DNA from: Excoecaria cochinchinensis
Lineage: Eukaryota; Streptophyta; Magnoliopsida; Malpighiales; Euphorbiaceae
Direction of reading: 5' to 3'
Assembly: GCA_947683425.1 (NCBI GenBank)
Contig: CANTUQ010000017.1
Location: 1,116,001 to 1,180,000 of the forward strand
DNA: 64,000 bases
This document shows positions 35,040-46,352 of the stretch, piece after piece. How positions within the stretch are numbered: the first letter of the stretch is position 1; every line of letters starts with the position of its first letter. A program made the position numbers and the translations under genes. The notes beneath the pieces are model-generated. The model was not told where the DNA came from. It did not search any database and worked only from the letters and a program-made list of their open reading frames with translations.

Positions 35040-38000
35040 AGCCATCAGCAGAGAAAGAGCCAGAGGGGGGGCAGATTGTTAGGCAATTGAAGAAGACCGC
35101 GGCTCAGATATCCATTTGGGATCTGTTGAGGCAATCCCCCTCTCATAGGTAGAAGGTAGTAGAAGCTTTGGTTGAAGCCACAGTCGCCACCACTATTTCC
35201 CCGTCAGAGCTTTTGGGTTTAATTAAGGGAGGATCCGAGGAGAGATTGGTCTTTTCCGACGCCGATCTACCTGTTAAAGGACGCAACCACAACCGACCCT
35301 TGTACATTAAAGCACAGATTAACAGTAAGCACACTGCTTGCGTTATGGTGGACGACGGGTCTTCTATCAATGTGTGCCCTTTGATAGCTTTGCAAGCTTT
35401 TGGTTTAAGCGAGGATATGCTTAGCGAATCAGATCTGACTATCACAGCTTACGATAACTCGAGGAGGCAAGCTTCGGGAACCTTCAAGACTTTGGTCAAG
35501 ATAGGACCTATCGAAGTGGAGGTTGAATTTGTAGTCCTGCCCATCCCTGCTAACTTCTCGGCTTTGCTTGGGAGACCCTGGTTTCATAAATTAGGAGGAG
35601 TACCATCCACGCTGCATCAGATGATAAAGTTCCCACACGAAGGGGAGGTGGTGACTATCAAAGCGGCCAGGGAAAACCAGGTCTCAGCGCTAGAAATTGC
35701 CAATCAGCCATTCAGCGGCTTTCATGTGTCTATGATAAGGGAAGAGCGCGGATCAGTGGATAGCCCAGCTGTGGTTAATATGATGAAGAAGATGCACTAT
35801 CTTCCCGGGGCTGGATTGGGCAGAAGCTCCCAAGGGTTACAGACCGCGATCACCACTCGAGGGCAGAAGAGCCGGAAGGGCCTGGGGTATAGAGGTGGCT
35901 TTGGCAAGAAGAGGGTGACAGACAAGATCCCCCACATTTCAGAGAGCTTTGTGCCAGCATCCTCAGTTTATGCGTATACTGGTGAAGATGAGCCACAATG
36001 GGTAGATGGGAGGATTGTCCCTAGCTTTGAGATCTTTAATGATGTGTATGACTGGCACGTCGGGTTCGTCAAGACTGCTGAAGACTTTTGGGATGAGGAA
36101 GTCATGACTCAGGGTATCGCTTGGGACAAGTGCGAGCTTGAGGAGGTCATTACTGAAAAGAAGATAGCTGCCAGGCTGAAAAGGAAAGAGAAGATAGCAG
36201 AATTAGAGCTGAAGATGGGGGATTTGAAGATTTCTTCCGACGCGCCTGAAGGGCCTTTGCTAAATCAGAAAGTTAGTGAGCAAGCTGCAACAGCATCAAC
36301 TTCAGGAGCGGCGGAAGAAGACTCTAGCCTAGATTGTCTTTTTATTCCAGAGCTCTTTTATGATGTAAATGATAACTATAATATTATTAATAAGATGAAC
36401 AATTTCACTTATTTGTGCGATGTTTCTAATGATTTCAACATGCATGAACATGATCATATTCCATCAATTTTTGACATTGACTCCTCTGGCACAACGCCTT
36501 TTAATCTTGGAACCTCGGAAAATCCGAGAGAAATTCTAATAGCATCAAACATAACTCCTGAAGAGAGAAAAGATTTTGAGAGAATAATCAGAAAACATGA
36601 AAAAGTCTTTGCCTGGACCTACGAGGACATGCCGGGGATTGACCGGGACGTGACGGAACATGCCATCCCGACTTACCCAGATTGCAAGCCTGTGAAGCAG
36701 AAGTTGAGAAGGCTAAGACCAGAATGGGCTGACAAGGTTAAGGAGGAAATTCGACAGCAGATTGAAGCTAAGTTCCTCGTGGAAGTCCAGTATCCTACAT
36801 GGCTGGCAAATGTGGTTCCTGTGGCAAAGAAGAACGGAAAGGTCAGGGTGTGTGTGGATTATCGAGATCTTAACAAAGCCTGCCCTAAAGATGATTTTCC
36901 ACTACCCCATATTGATGTGTTGATAGACAGTGCCGCCAATTGCGCGATGTACAGCTTTGGGGACGGCTATGTGGGCTACAACCAGATCCTGAACAAGATA
37001 GCTGACCGGGTTAAAACTGCTTTTATCACGGAGTGGGCCACCTATGCCTATCGGGTCATGCCTTTCGGCCTGAAGAATGCAGGGGCCACATACCAGAGGA
37101 TGGTAACCAAGATCTTAAGTGACCTTATTCATAAAGAAGTGGAGGTGTATGTCGTTGACATGATGGTCAAGTCAGCCACCCGAGAGGGACACTTTGAGGC
37201 TCTAGAGAAGTTCTTCACCAGGATCGATAAGTATAATCTGCGACTTAACCCCAAGAAGTGCATCTTCGGAGTGACTTCAGGAAAGCTGTTGGGATATGTC
37301 GTCAGCCAGAGGGGAATAGAAATCGACCCAGACAAGGTGAAAGCTATCAGATAGATGCCTGTACCACAAAAAGAGAAGAATGTAAGGAGTTTCCTGGGCA
37401 AGCTGCAGTATGTTAGCCGATTTATTGCCAAACTCACTTCGATATGCGAACTTGTTTTCAAGCTGCTTAGAAAGAATCAGCCCGTAGTCTGGAACGAAGA
37501 CTGCCAAAGAGCCTTTGATAATATCAGGGAATATCTGTTAAATCCGCCAGTGTTAAGGCCTCCGCAACCTGTCAAACCGCTCATTCTGTACCTGGTAGTA
37601 GAGGACGGTTCAGTGGGCGCCATGATGGCTCAAGAGGATGAATTTGGGGTGGAGTTTGCGATTTACTACCTTAGTAAGAAGTTCTTGCCTTATGAAATAA
37701 AATATGCTGAAGTGGAGAAGATCTACCTTGCAGTGATTTGGGCATCAAAGAAGCTGAGACATTACTTCCACTCATACAAAGTTCAGGCAGTAGCCAAGCA
37801 AAATCCATTAAGATATTTGCAGGAGGCACCGTCTTTGCTTGGAAAGATGGGGAGGTGGCTGCTCTTGCTATAAGAGTTTGATGTACAATACATCACCCGC
37901 AAGACTATTAAGGGGCGAGCTGTAGCCGAATTTCTTGCTGAACATCCTGTCCAAGGGGACACCCCCGAGTTTACCTTTCCTGATGAAAGCATAGGCGCGA

Positions 38001-39748
38001 TCTCAGTTCAGGGATGGCAGTTGCACTTTGACGGGGCAGTGAATAACAGGGGAGCCGGAGTCGGAATCATCTTGACAACCCCAGATAATGAAAAACTTCC
38101 TCTTGCTAAGAAGCTGAGATACAAAGCAACCAACAATGAAGCTGAATACGAAGCGTGCACCTTTGGGTTAGAAGCTCTAGCTGTGTTGGGGGCAAAGAAC
38201 GTAGAGGTATTTGGTGACTCGTCCTTGGTAATAAACCAGATCCGAGGTGAGTGGGCTGTTAAAGAAGAACGACTAATCCCCTATGTTCAATATCTGAAAG
38301 GGATGTGTGGGCAGTTTGAGACTTGCACTTTCCACTTTGTGCCCAGAGATGAGAACCGTCTGGCTGATGCGTTGGCAACCTTAGTATCGATGTGGGATAA
38401 CCCTGAAGGAGTGGCCATGAAACCGGTGCTAATTTCGAGCTCTGATAGGCCTAGTTTTGAAACTGAGCCAATAATGGAGGTAGAGGCATCAGATGGGAAG
38501 CCATGGTCCTTTGATATCATGAATTACTTGGAAAGCGAGAAATTTCCAGAAGAAGCCACTGAAAAAGATCAGAGGATGATACATAAGTTATCTACTCAGT
38601 TCATATCCTTAGAAGGGGTGTTGTACAAAAGATGGTCAGATGGGATCCAGCTCAGGTGCTTGAATGAAAGAGAAGCGCGCAAGATAATGGAAGAAACCCA
38701 TGCAGGGGTCTGTGGGGCCCACATGAATGGTTTGACCTTGGCCAAGAAGATCATGAGACAAGGCTTTTACTGGCTTACGATAGACACTGATTGCTCGAAG
38801 TATGTCAAACAATGTCAGTTGTGCCAACAGTACGCAGATCTGAGACACCTGCCAGTATCAGAACTACATAACCTGACATCACCTTGGTCGTTTGCTTCTT
38901 GGGGGATAGATATCATTGGAGAGATTCGCCCTACGGCGTCCAATGGGCACAGATACATCATAGTCGCAATCGACTATTTCACCAAATGGGTCGAGGCAGA
39001 ATCCTTCAAGAAAATTGACGCAAGGGACATGGCCAAGTTCATAGAGAGGAATTTGATCTGCAGATATGGCCTCCCTCATCACATAGTGTCTGATAATGGA
39101 GTGCAGTTCATGGGAGAAACCAGAAAACTTCTCGAGAAATATGGTGTTGAGCATCATAAATCCTCTCCCTACCGACCGCAAGCGAATGGAGCAGTAGAAG
39201 CCGCCAATAAGAATGTGAAGAAGATCTTGTCCAAGATGGTCCAAACCTACAAGGACTGGGCTGAAAAGTTACCCTTTGCCCTGTGGGGATACAGAACGAC
39301 GGTAAGATCATCTACAAGCGCTACACCATTTTCCCTGGTATACGGAACAGAAGCGGTATTGCCAGTAGAGATAGAACTTAAATCACTAAGGGTGGTCATG
39401 GAGGCCCAAATCCCGGAAGCCGAATGGGCATAGCAGAGGTTGCAGCACTTGAATTTACTGGATGAGAGTAGGCTGAAAGCTTATTATCATAATCAGATAT
39501 ACCAGAAGAGATTAGCGAGAACTTTCGGAAAGAAGGTGAGAAAGCATCCGCTGAAAGAAGGGGACTTGGTGTTCAAACAGATGAGGCCAGGGATACCGGA
39601 CATCAAGGGAAAATTCAGACCTACCTGGGAAGGGCCGTATATCCTTAAGAAGTTATTGTCAAAAGGGGCTGCAATCTTATCAGATAGTGATGGGAACGAG
39701 TTCAAAGAACCGATCAATGTCGACAGACTCAAAAGGTTCCGCGGCTAA
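35040..39748 (+). pseudogene. pol: T1 pol: protease, RT, RNaseH, archaeal-type RNaseH, integrase
   Basis: Domains in order. Protease has VMVDDGSSINVCPL (35345) and ALLGRPWF. A G-patch-like stretch follows, YLPGAGLGRSSQGLQ. RT has VCVDYRDLNKACPKDDFPLP, SFGDGYVGYNQI and VMPFGLKNAGATYQRMV, but YVVDMMV where YVDD is usual: GTT at 37154-37156 removes the first of the paired catalytic aspartates. Then a gypsy RNase H (YYLSKKFLPYEIKYAEVEK), a second RNase H with FDGA, NNEAEYEA, GDSSLVI and ENRLADALA, and integrase with its HHCC zinc finger, IDIIG, SDNGVQF and NGAVEAANK. In-frame stops: TAG 35150, TAG 37352, TAA 37871, TAG 39431. Inactive as it stands. Confidence 0.95.
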
Positions 39749-40137
39749 AGACCAAAATAAAAAGAAGAGAATAAAATGCCCCGCAAGTCGAAAACCGAAA
39801 AAAGGCGACTATGCTAAAATTGGGCGCCTCGACAGGGTGAAAACCGAAAAAAGGCATCCTGTGCAAAAATTAGAGGCATGAGAGAAAATGTCCGATCGTG
39901 AAAACCCGAGAGGGCCGATTGGTAACAGGAGTTGATGCTGTTAAAATTTGGTTTCATGTATTGATGGCACGTAAACAGTTGAGTAAATGCCAAAACTGAT
40001 CGTGTATGCTGAAATTATATGGAAATATACACAAAACTCGTGAAAAAGGATGAATGTTATTCTTCTTACTTTCGTCATTTTCTAGTTCTGCATTAAAAAG
40101 AAATGTAGCACCAAAAGAAATACACATATAGGCTAGG
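39749..40137 (+). other. Spacer between pol and antisense aORF
   Basis: No frame. Holds the hairpin cluster (39783-39922), then AT-rich DNA where the transcripts of pol and aORF would converge. No polyadenylation signal stands out. Confidence 0.7.
39783..39922 (+). ncRNA. Three hairpins with AAAACCNGAAAAGG-type loops
   Basis: H1: AGTCG/CGACT (39786-39790, 39806-39810). H2: ACAGGGTG/CATCCTGT (39832-39839, 39855-39862), 8 pairs with one G-T. H3: CCGATCG/CGATTGG (39892-39898, 39916-39922). H1 and H2 loops are identical (AAAACCGAAAAAAGG); H3 has TGAAAACCCGAGAGGGC. Stems share no sequence, yet all pair. The role is unknown; it would be part of the genomic RNA just after pol. Confidence 0.65.
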
Positions 40138-41468
40138 CTAAGTCCTACTGCTGCTCTCGCCGATCAGATGCTTGAGCCCTCGGGTCCTGTTATCAGAGGC
40201 TGGACTAAGGATCCACTTCTTGTACCCGCTAGTCGAAAATGCAGAATGGTTGCCAAACCTCGGGATGACGGTCTTCACGGGTAATCTACTCCACAGCTCA
40301 TGATACCGGGAGGCAAACGCGGCTGAGAGATCTCCTCCTCGGAAGGACAGGGGAACCCTCACTATATCCTGCCCGAGCTGTCGTGTACACCAGGAGGTGA
40401 TGCAGAAGGTGGCCTGACGGAGGCCGCAGAGGGGAACGCAACCCGATGGCCCATCAGTGACCGCATGAGACAGCGGGAGCCAGGCGGATGTAAAACTGAT
40501 ATCGTCATCTGACAGCTCGCCAAATCTGGTAATGCCTTCATCAGCGGTGACACACCCATGCAATCATCGACGAGGCAAGAAGTGGCTCGGCGAGTACTGG
40601 GGGGTAACGCGAGGGGGTAGTTCAAACAGCATCTTCAGTTTTTCCTGTAGCCAGATCTAAAAAAAAATAAAAAAAATAAAAAAAAAAAAAAAGAAAAAAG
40701 AAAAGCCGCTGGGGTAAGTAGGGTTTACTTCAGGCAAAAATAAGGCACAGGGTTGTGTGAAAATCCGAAAGGACGCACCTCCTGCTAAGAAAAGCTAGTG
40801 TGAAAATCCATGAGGGACGCACTATCTTTGAAATAATGACGTACCTGGAGTAATAAGGGGCTGCCGGCAAAGGTTGTAGTGGACCCAGAGCTCACAGCGT
40901 CCAGACCCAGGATGGTTTCAGCCAGGACAAGTGGAAGGGGTGCCAGACCCAGATGAAAGTCGCTCAGGACTTCGAACAGATGAGAGTCACCGGTCAAACC
41001 CCTCGGAGCAACAGTAAGGAAGTTCACCATGCAGAATAAGAATGTGATGCTCACCCGATATGTGGGGATGTCAGTGAACCGATCCAGAGCCTCGATCAGT
41101 GGCTCCAAAGAAAAGGAAGAGCTAAGAGGAATCAGCTGGTTGGCCTCCGAGGAGGGTATGCCCAGAGCCAGGGCTACGTCCCGGGTCTGGAATAAGCCAC
41201 AGCGGGGGACGCAAGGCAGAGCACTAGGAGGGAATCGTGCTCCCAGAATGGAAGCTAACTCTTCAGACAAAGGGCACAGTTCCTGATAGGAGAATTGGAA
41301 AACGTGGAACCGGGGGTTCCAGAAGTGGGTCGCTGCCAGGAGGAGATTCTGGTCGATTTTCACCCGGCACAGGTATTTCAGCCCAGAGAGAGAGGAAAGG
41401 GCGCCTTCTCCCCAAGTGTGTTTGTCATCTAAAATACGGTGCATCCTTTGGGCAAGAGGAGAGGACAT
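40138..41468 (-). pseudogene. T1 antisense accessory gene aORF (DUF7745-like), one intron
   Basis: Exon 1 (41468-40845, 208 codons) starts MSSPLAQRMHRIL and carries HFWNPRFHVFQFSYQELCPL, AETILGLDAVSSG and ends GSPLLLQ. This resembles plant DUF7745 proteins (FWN...CFTFG...P; AETF...QLLL.W), a family of unknown function found in plant transposons. The donor is CAG/GTACGT. Intron 40844-40657 ends in a T-rich tract and TAG. Exon 2 continues in phase with IWLQEKLKMLFELPP. A TGA at 40566-40564 interrupts after FLPRR, likely from CGA; 141 more codons follow to 40138. About 380 codons in all. TATA box at 41533-41527. Function unknown. Confidence 0.75.
40657..40844 (-). other. Intron of T1 aORF
   Basis: 188 bp, GT at 40844 and AG at 40657 on the minus strand, with a long T tract before the acceptor. 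The same intron position is kept in the copies at 3641 and 15379-15639. On the plus strand the intron holds two hairpins: GTGTG/CGCAC (40755-40759, 40774-40778) and AGTGTG/CGCACT (40797-40802, 40818-40823), with loops AAAATCCGAAAGGA and AAAATCCATGAGGGA. Confidence 0.75.
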
Positions 41469-41776
41469 TTTGAGAAAAGAAAGGACTCAAGATGTGGGAA
41501 AATGAAGAGACAAAAATTTTGCAAGATTTTATAGGCAAGCGTCACCGACGGCTTGCCCGTCTCTCCACAGGGATGGCCTACCCGCCTTTACACAGGGACG
41601 GCCTGCCCGCCTCCCCACAGAGACGGCCTGACCGTCGGTATAGATCCACCTGGCAGATGCATACGTCAGCATTGCATTCATCACACGCATTAACTCGCAT
41701 TTATTGCATGACAGACGGCCAGCCCGTCGGTCGCTTGTACAGATGCCCTGCCCGTCGATCAGGAATTTCTATATAA
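41469..41776. promoter_or_regulatory. Divergent promoter between aORF and ORF3
   Basis: TATA boxes face outward: TATAAAA on the minus strand (41533-41527, 60 bases before the aORF ATG) and TATATAA on the plus strand (41770-41776). Between them are six copies of a GACGG-N5-CCGTC type palindrome: GACGGCTTGCCCGTC (41547-41561), decayed ones near 41573 and 41597, GACGGCCTGACCGTC (41623-41637), GACGGCCAGCCCGTC (41714-41728) and a partial one near 41742. The copy at 41714 is identical to the one at 30696 in the LTR. Confidence 0.7.
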
Positions 41777-41971
41777 GGGCGAGTGACAGACGGTTTAAAC
41801 GTTGCTGTCCCTTTCTTCTTCCTCTCTCAAACGGTTTCTTAGCATTTTTTAGCGGTTTTTAAAGCTTTTCTCCTTATTTTTTCGCGATTTCTTCATATTT
41901 TCGCATTTTCTACCCATCGGGCACTTTGATATTCATATTTTCTCCAGTTTCTACACTTCTCGCGACTACAA

Positions 41972-42671
41972 GTAAGTAAATAACTACTTTTTTTTGAATT
42001 TTATTCAATTTATCTCTTCATTTCTTTTCCTTTTGACTTTAGGATGCCTTAGGTGTCTTAGGAATTTAGGGAGAATGCTGCCCAACTTTCTGTATTATTG
42101 TTTTTGTAATTAAATCCGAACTTTTTGCATGATCACATAGAAGTAGAATTTCTCCATGATCTCGGTGCTTTAGAATTGCATCCTTTTAGCGCACCATTCT
42201 GTGCATGTTTTGCTTTTGCGGCCTGAGGCCATTATTTTGTATTGTTGGGGGGCACACTCTTGCCGGGGTGCGTCCCATCTATATGTGTACACTATTGTTG
42301 AGGCCTGAGGCCTATGTTTTTATCCTTTTGTGCAGGAGGTTGGGCATATCCCTGCCGGGATGCTGCCCAAATTTTTATTATTTATTCTAGAATTGAATTT
42401 TTTTTTCATGTATAATGCATGCCTCGGGTCCTAGAAGGCCCATTTCTTTTACTCGTTTCAAATTATTTGTATGATAATTGCATATTGTTTTTGCCTCGAT
42501 ACGTGCAAAGCACATGGGCAACCTTTGCCCTTTAAATTTATTATCTTTCTTTCTATCTTATTTTTGGGTCGCCATTGCCCCGGTGAGGCCTAAATCGGCC
42601 TTCACCTTGAAAATAGATTTAAGAATATTTGTTTTACGATTTCCGATATTTAATCTCTTCCCTTTTCGCAG
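41972..42671 (+). other. Candidate leader intron of ORF3
   Basis: Donor ACAA/GTAAGT at 41972 and acceptor CCCTTTTCGCAG ending 42671, one base before the ORF3 ATG (42673). 700 bp, T-rich, no frame of note. With the TATA box at 41770 it gives a short 5' exon of about 170 bases. Confidence 0.55.
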
Positions 42672-44017
42672 GATGCCTCCCAGACGTAGAGCACCACAGG
42701 CCCAGCCCGAGCTTGTTGTCACACCCCGAACTGGGCCTAGTCGGAATATGCTTGCTCAGTCAAAGTGAGTAAGGGTAATTCGGTAATCTGTACATGAGTA
42801 ATATAGAAAATAAGGACTTATTTACTAAGGAAATAAATCAAATAAAGTAAGTAAAGGAATTATTATGGTGTGTTAGTAGTGTATGGTAGTAGGATGTTAA
42901 TGGGTTAAGGGATTTCATTGAGTGATTTATGAGCATGGTGCCTTGGAGATATTAGTATAAGAGATGCTTGTGTGTGTTTGGTGTATGGTGCTTGTATGTA
43001 TGAATGTTAAGATATTTGTTGGGAACCAATGAGAGTTTGCCAAGTGGATTGAGTGGATAAGAATTAAAGGAAAGAAAGAAATAGGGAAAGGAAGGAGAGA
43101 GAAAGCAAATTTTCTTGCTTTTCCCGTTCCTCTCTTCCTCATGGGTTCTTTTCCTCTTTCTTTCCCCATTATTGCTCATCTTTCTTTTCTCTTTATTAGC
43201 TGGAGTTTGTACAGGATTGTGGGTGTTTTTGATTGAAGTTTGGAGCAAGATTGTAAAGGTAAGTTGAGGTTTTAGGGTTTCCTGCGTTTTGGAATTTCCT
43301 TCTTCTTATTCTCTGGCTTTGTTTAAGTTAGGGTTTTTGGATTAAGAGTAATTCTGTGGGTTTTGGTTTGTACAAGCTTTGAGTGACAAGAGGAAGCTCA
43401 AGGGAAAGGAAAAGATTATAGATGGAAGCTAGAAAGTGACTTTGGATCTTTGATTTCCAGGTTTGGGAACTTTTTATTTATGTATGATTTTGATTATATT
43501 CATGAGTTGTTTAAGTAATTTGAATGTGTTGATGATGATCTTTGATGATGGTAGTGAGTGTTGGCTCAAATGACTCATTGTTGCATGTGAATAGGTTTTT
43601 GGGTGAAAAACTGGATTAGAATACACTGGACCTTTCTTCGGTTATTACACTGTTTCGGGAGTTATAGAACTCCAAATGATATGAAATTAGTACCTTTAGA
43701 AATCTAAGATATATGTCTACAAATGTGTTAGAAATAGGTTTGAGCTAATTGTAACTCTAAGTGCCCGAAAAATGGTCAAGAAGTAGACCTATCTTCTTTG
43801 GACGGGTTCAGAGAAGCACTGTAGGTTGTTAAGATCATATTTGAATCTATAGATTCCCAATTGACCTGTAATTTGTCGGATTTGGATGTTAACATCCTAT
43901 AGAACATTTGTTAAGAAGGAAGTTTTGGCTAAAAATGAGTTCTAGACTTTGATATAGGCTGTACAAAACTGTGGTGTGAACCAGTCCCGAAATTTTGCTT
44001 CTGTTTTGCAATATTTT

Positions 44018-45005
44018 GGTATGTCACTGTGGCAACCAAAATGGTTACCACCGTGACCTATGAAAATGCAGGGCAGAATGCTCATTTTTGGACCTCACGG
44101 TGACAACCAATTGGTTACCACCGTGACCACCTCCTAATATGCATAATTTGAGTGTTTTCCTTCCCGAAACGTACCCGAACTTCATGGTAAGTTCCTATAG
44201 CATGTCTAACTCATTTCTAACCTTAGGAAATGAGTATGTGGGTGGTCATTAATCTAAATTGTAAGTGATTAAAGCTATAGCATAAGAGTTAATAATGAAA
44301 TTAAATGTATATGTATATGCTTTTAATTATCGAAGAGGATATGCTCGTGGTATTGATCCGGTATGATATGAACAAACATGCATAATCATGAATTGAGTTT
44401 GTTTAATGGAAAATGCATATAAGGGATAGGGGTAATGAATACGTGATTTAAGTAATTGCCTAACAATGTTATATGATGCATGCATTGGTAATAAATGTTA
44501 TTAGAATGTGATAAAATGCAAGGTATTTATGATACTATAACGGTTCATGTGGATGTTTGAGTGTCTATATAATATGATAATGATTAAGGTGATTTAATGC
44601 TTTTAGATTATGAATTTCCCTTTTTAAACAGAGACCTGTAATGTGGCAAACCGGGTAAGCAAGTGTTTATGTAAATGTATAAATAGTTTGTATGAATGAT
44701 ATGATTAAATGTGAATATTTGCATTCTGTTTTGAGGTTTTTGGTATGTCACGGTGGCAATGAATGTGGTTACCACCGTGACCTACCCCAGATTTGCATTC
44801 TGTTCTGAGGGTTTGGTATGTCACGGTGGCAATGAATGTGGTTACCACCGTGACCTACCGCGGATTTGCATTCTGTTTTGGGTTCATGGTATGTCACGGT
44901 GACAACCTAATGGGTTACCACCGTGAGGTACCCCCAAGAGTGCTTTCTGCCGAAAGTTTTGGTATGTCACGGTGACAACCAACCTGGTTGTGACCGTGAC
45001 CTACC
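44018..45005 (+). repeat. GTCACGGTGG..CCACCGTGAC palindrome series in LTR-D
   Basis: Six copies of a 35-base inverted repeat, for example 44747-44781 (arms GTCACGGTGG and CCACCGTGAC). Two stand about 75 bases apart (near 44025 and 44095) and four more at about 75-base steps (44747, 44821, 44894, 44968). Spacers carry GATTTGCATTCTGTT. Confidence 0.85.
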
Positions 45006-46313
45006 CTGTTTTGTAAAAAGTGTTTAGTTGTTAAAAGCACAGTTGAGTGTTAAGTTATTGAGTGGCATGATAATATTTCCATATTTGACTCTGATAAATC
45101 TTAGAACATTGAATAGTGCTAAAGTATGTTGATGAAATTATATCGTATGCTTTGTAAAATGAATAGTATGATGCATGGCTGATATTATGAATTTCTTTAT
45201 ATGTTTACTATACTCTGGATTACGTATGATGATATTTATGTATTGTCTGATGTGACACATGATCTGAATGATGCATGACCTGCGAGAGTCAGTCTAGTGG
45301 ATAGTTAGGCATGCCTAATAGAGTCTTTGTAGCTGCAGCGCCCTTTGAACGATTTGGACCCTGATCAGGTCCCACGACTGGTTCCTCGCGAACCCTTTGA
45401 TATGAAATGTTTTTGGAATGTGGAAAAAGATGATGTTGCTTTTCGACTTGTACCTGTATGGTACATTATATTATATGTTCCCTCTGAGGTTTACCCGGTC
45501 AGAGATCGGGCTATATGTTCCCTCATGAGGTCTTCTCCTCAGTACTCGTTATCCACTATTTTGAGTCAGCAGGTATTCTGTCTATTTTACCTAATGAGAA
45601 TATGAGAATATGATATCCGAATGTGTAAGATTTCGGTCATGTGAACCAGTTATGAAATCGAATGTGATTATGAATCTCTGATTGGGTTAGATGTAACTCT
45701 GACCTGTATATTGTACCTTTGTGGTTATCTGTAAATGGTCTTGTTTATAGTATGCGTATGTGAAGTCGGTCTGTCACATAATATGGATACTACACTTCTG
45801 TATAGTAATGAGATAAATTAATATGTACGTGAATGCGAATCTGAATTACTGAATACTATGGTTAAAGTCTATATATATAAACGTGAATATGTATTGTTAA
45901 TTACTAAGATTAAGTATACTGATTTGTATACTTAGGAATGTGATCTTGAACCAACATATATAACAAATTTAATACGATACTATATAGCTCCTTATTATTA
46001 GCTATTGTAGTAATTACGGTATGTTATTATGTGTTTACGTTTCATGGCATGATAATTTGTAATAAGTTTACGCAGTGGAAGTGTGGTGTTTTGACATCAT
46101 CTCTTAGGTTTGGATAAATATAATGATTTTGGCAAAACAATTGGGTGTGTTAATAATATGAGTGTATGAGTGTGGTTAAGAATATTCGAGTGCATGGCTA
46201 TATTATACAAGCATGTATATTTATTTGTCAGGATTTTATGTATTCACCTTCGTGTATGTGATATGCCTTGGCGACCGTTGTGAATGGTCGTCTATATTTT
46301 TGTGCTTTCCCCA

Positions 46314-46352
46314 CTAAGCGTTATCGCTTAGCACGGGTTCTTTTCCCCGTGC
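46314..46352 (+). other. Conserved double hairpin of Tekay-type LTRs
   Basis: CTAAGCG-TTAT-CGCTTAG (46314-46331) runs into GCACGGG-N8-CCCGTGC (46331-46352). Corresponding pairs occur in LTR-C (20974-21009), with weaker ones in LTR-A, LTR-B and LTR-E. Always followed by a GTGCAGG-like word. Confidence 0.7.

Noticed and set aside
42927..43248. Lys/Ser/Phe-rich minus-strand ORFs
   Set aside because: Inside the purine- and pyrimidine-rich promoter-like zone of LTR-D, with no homology to retroelement proteins.
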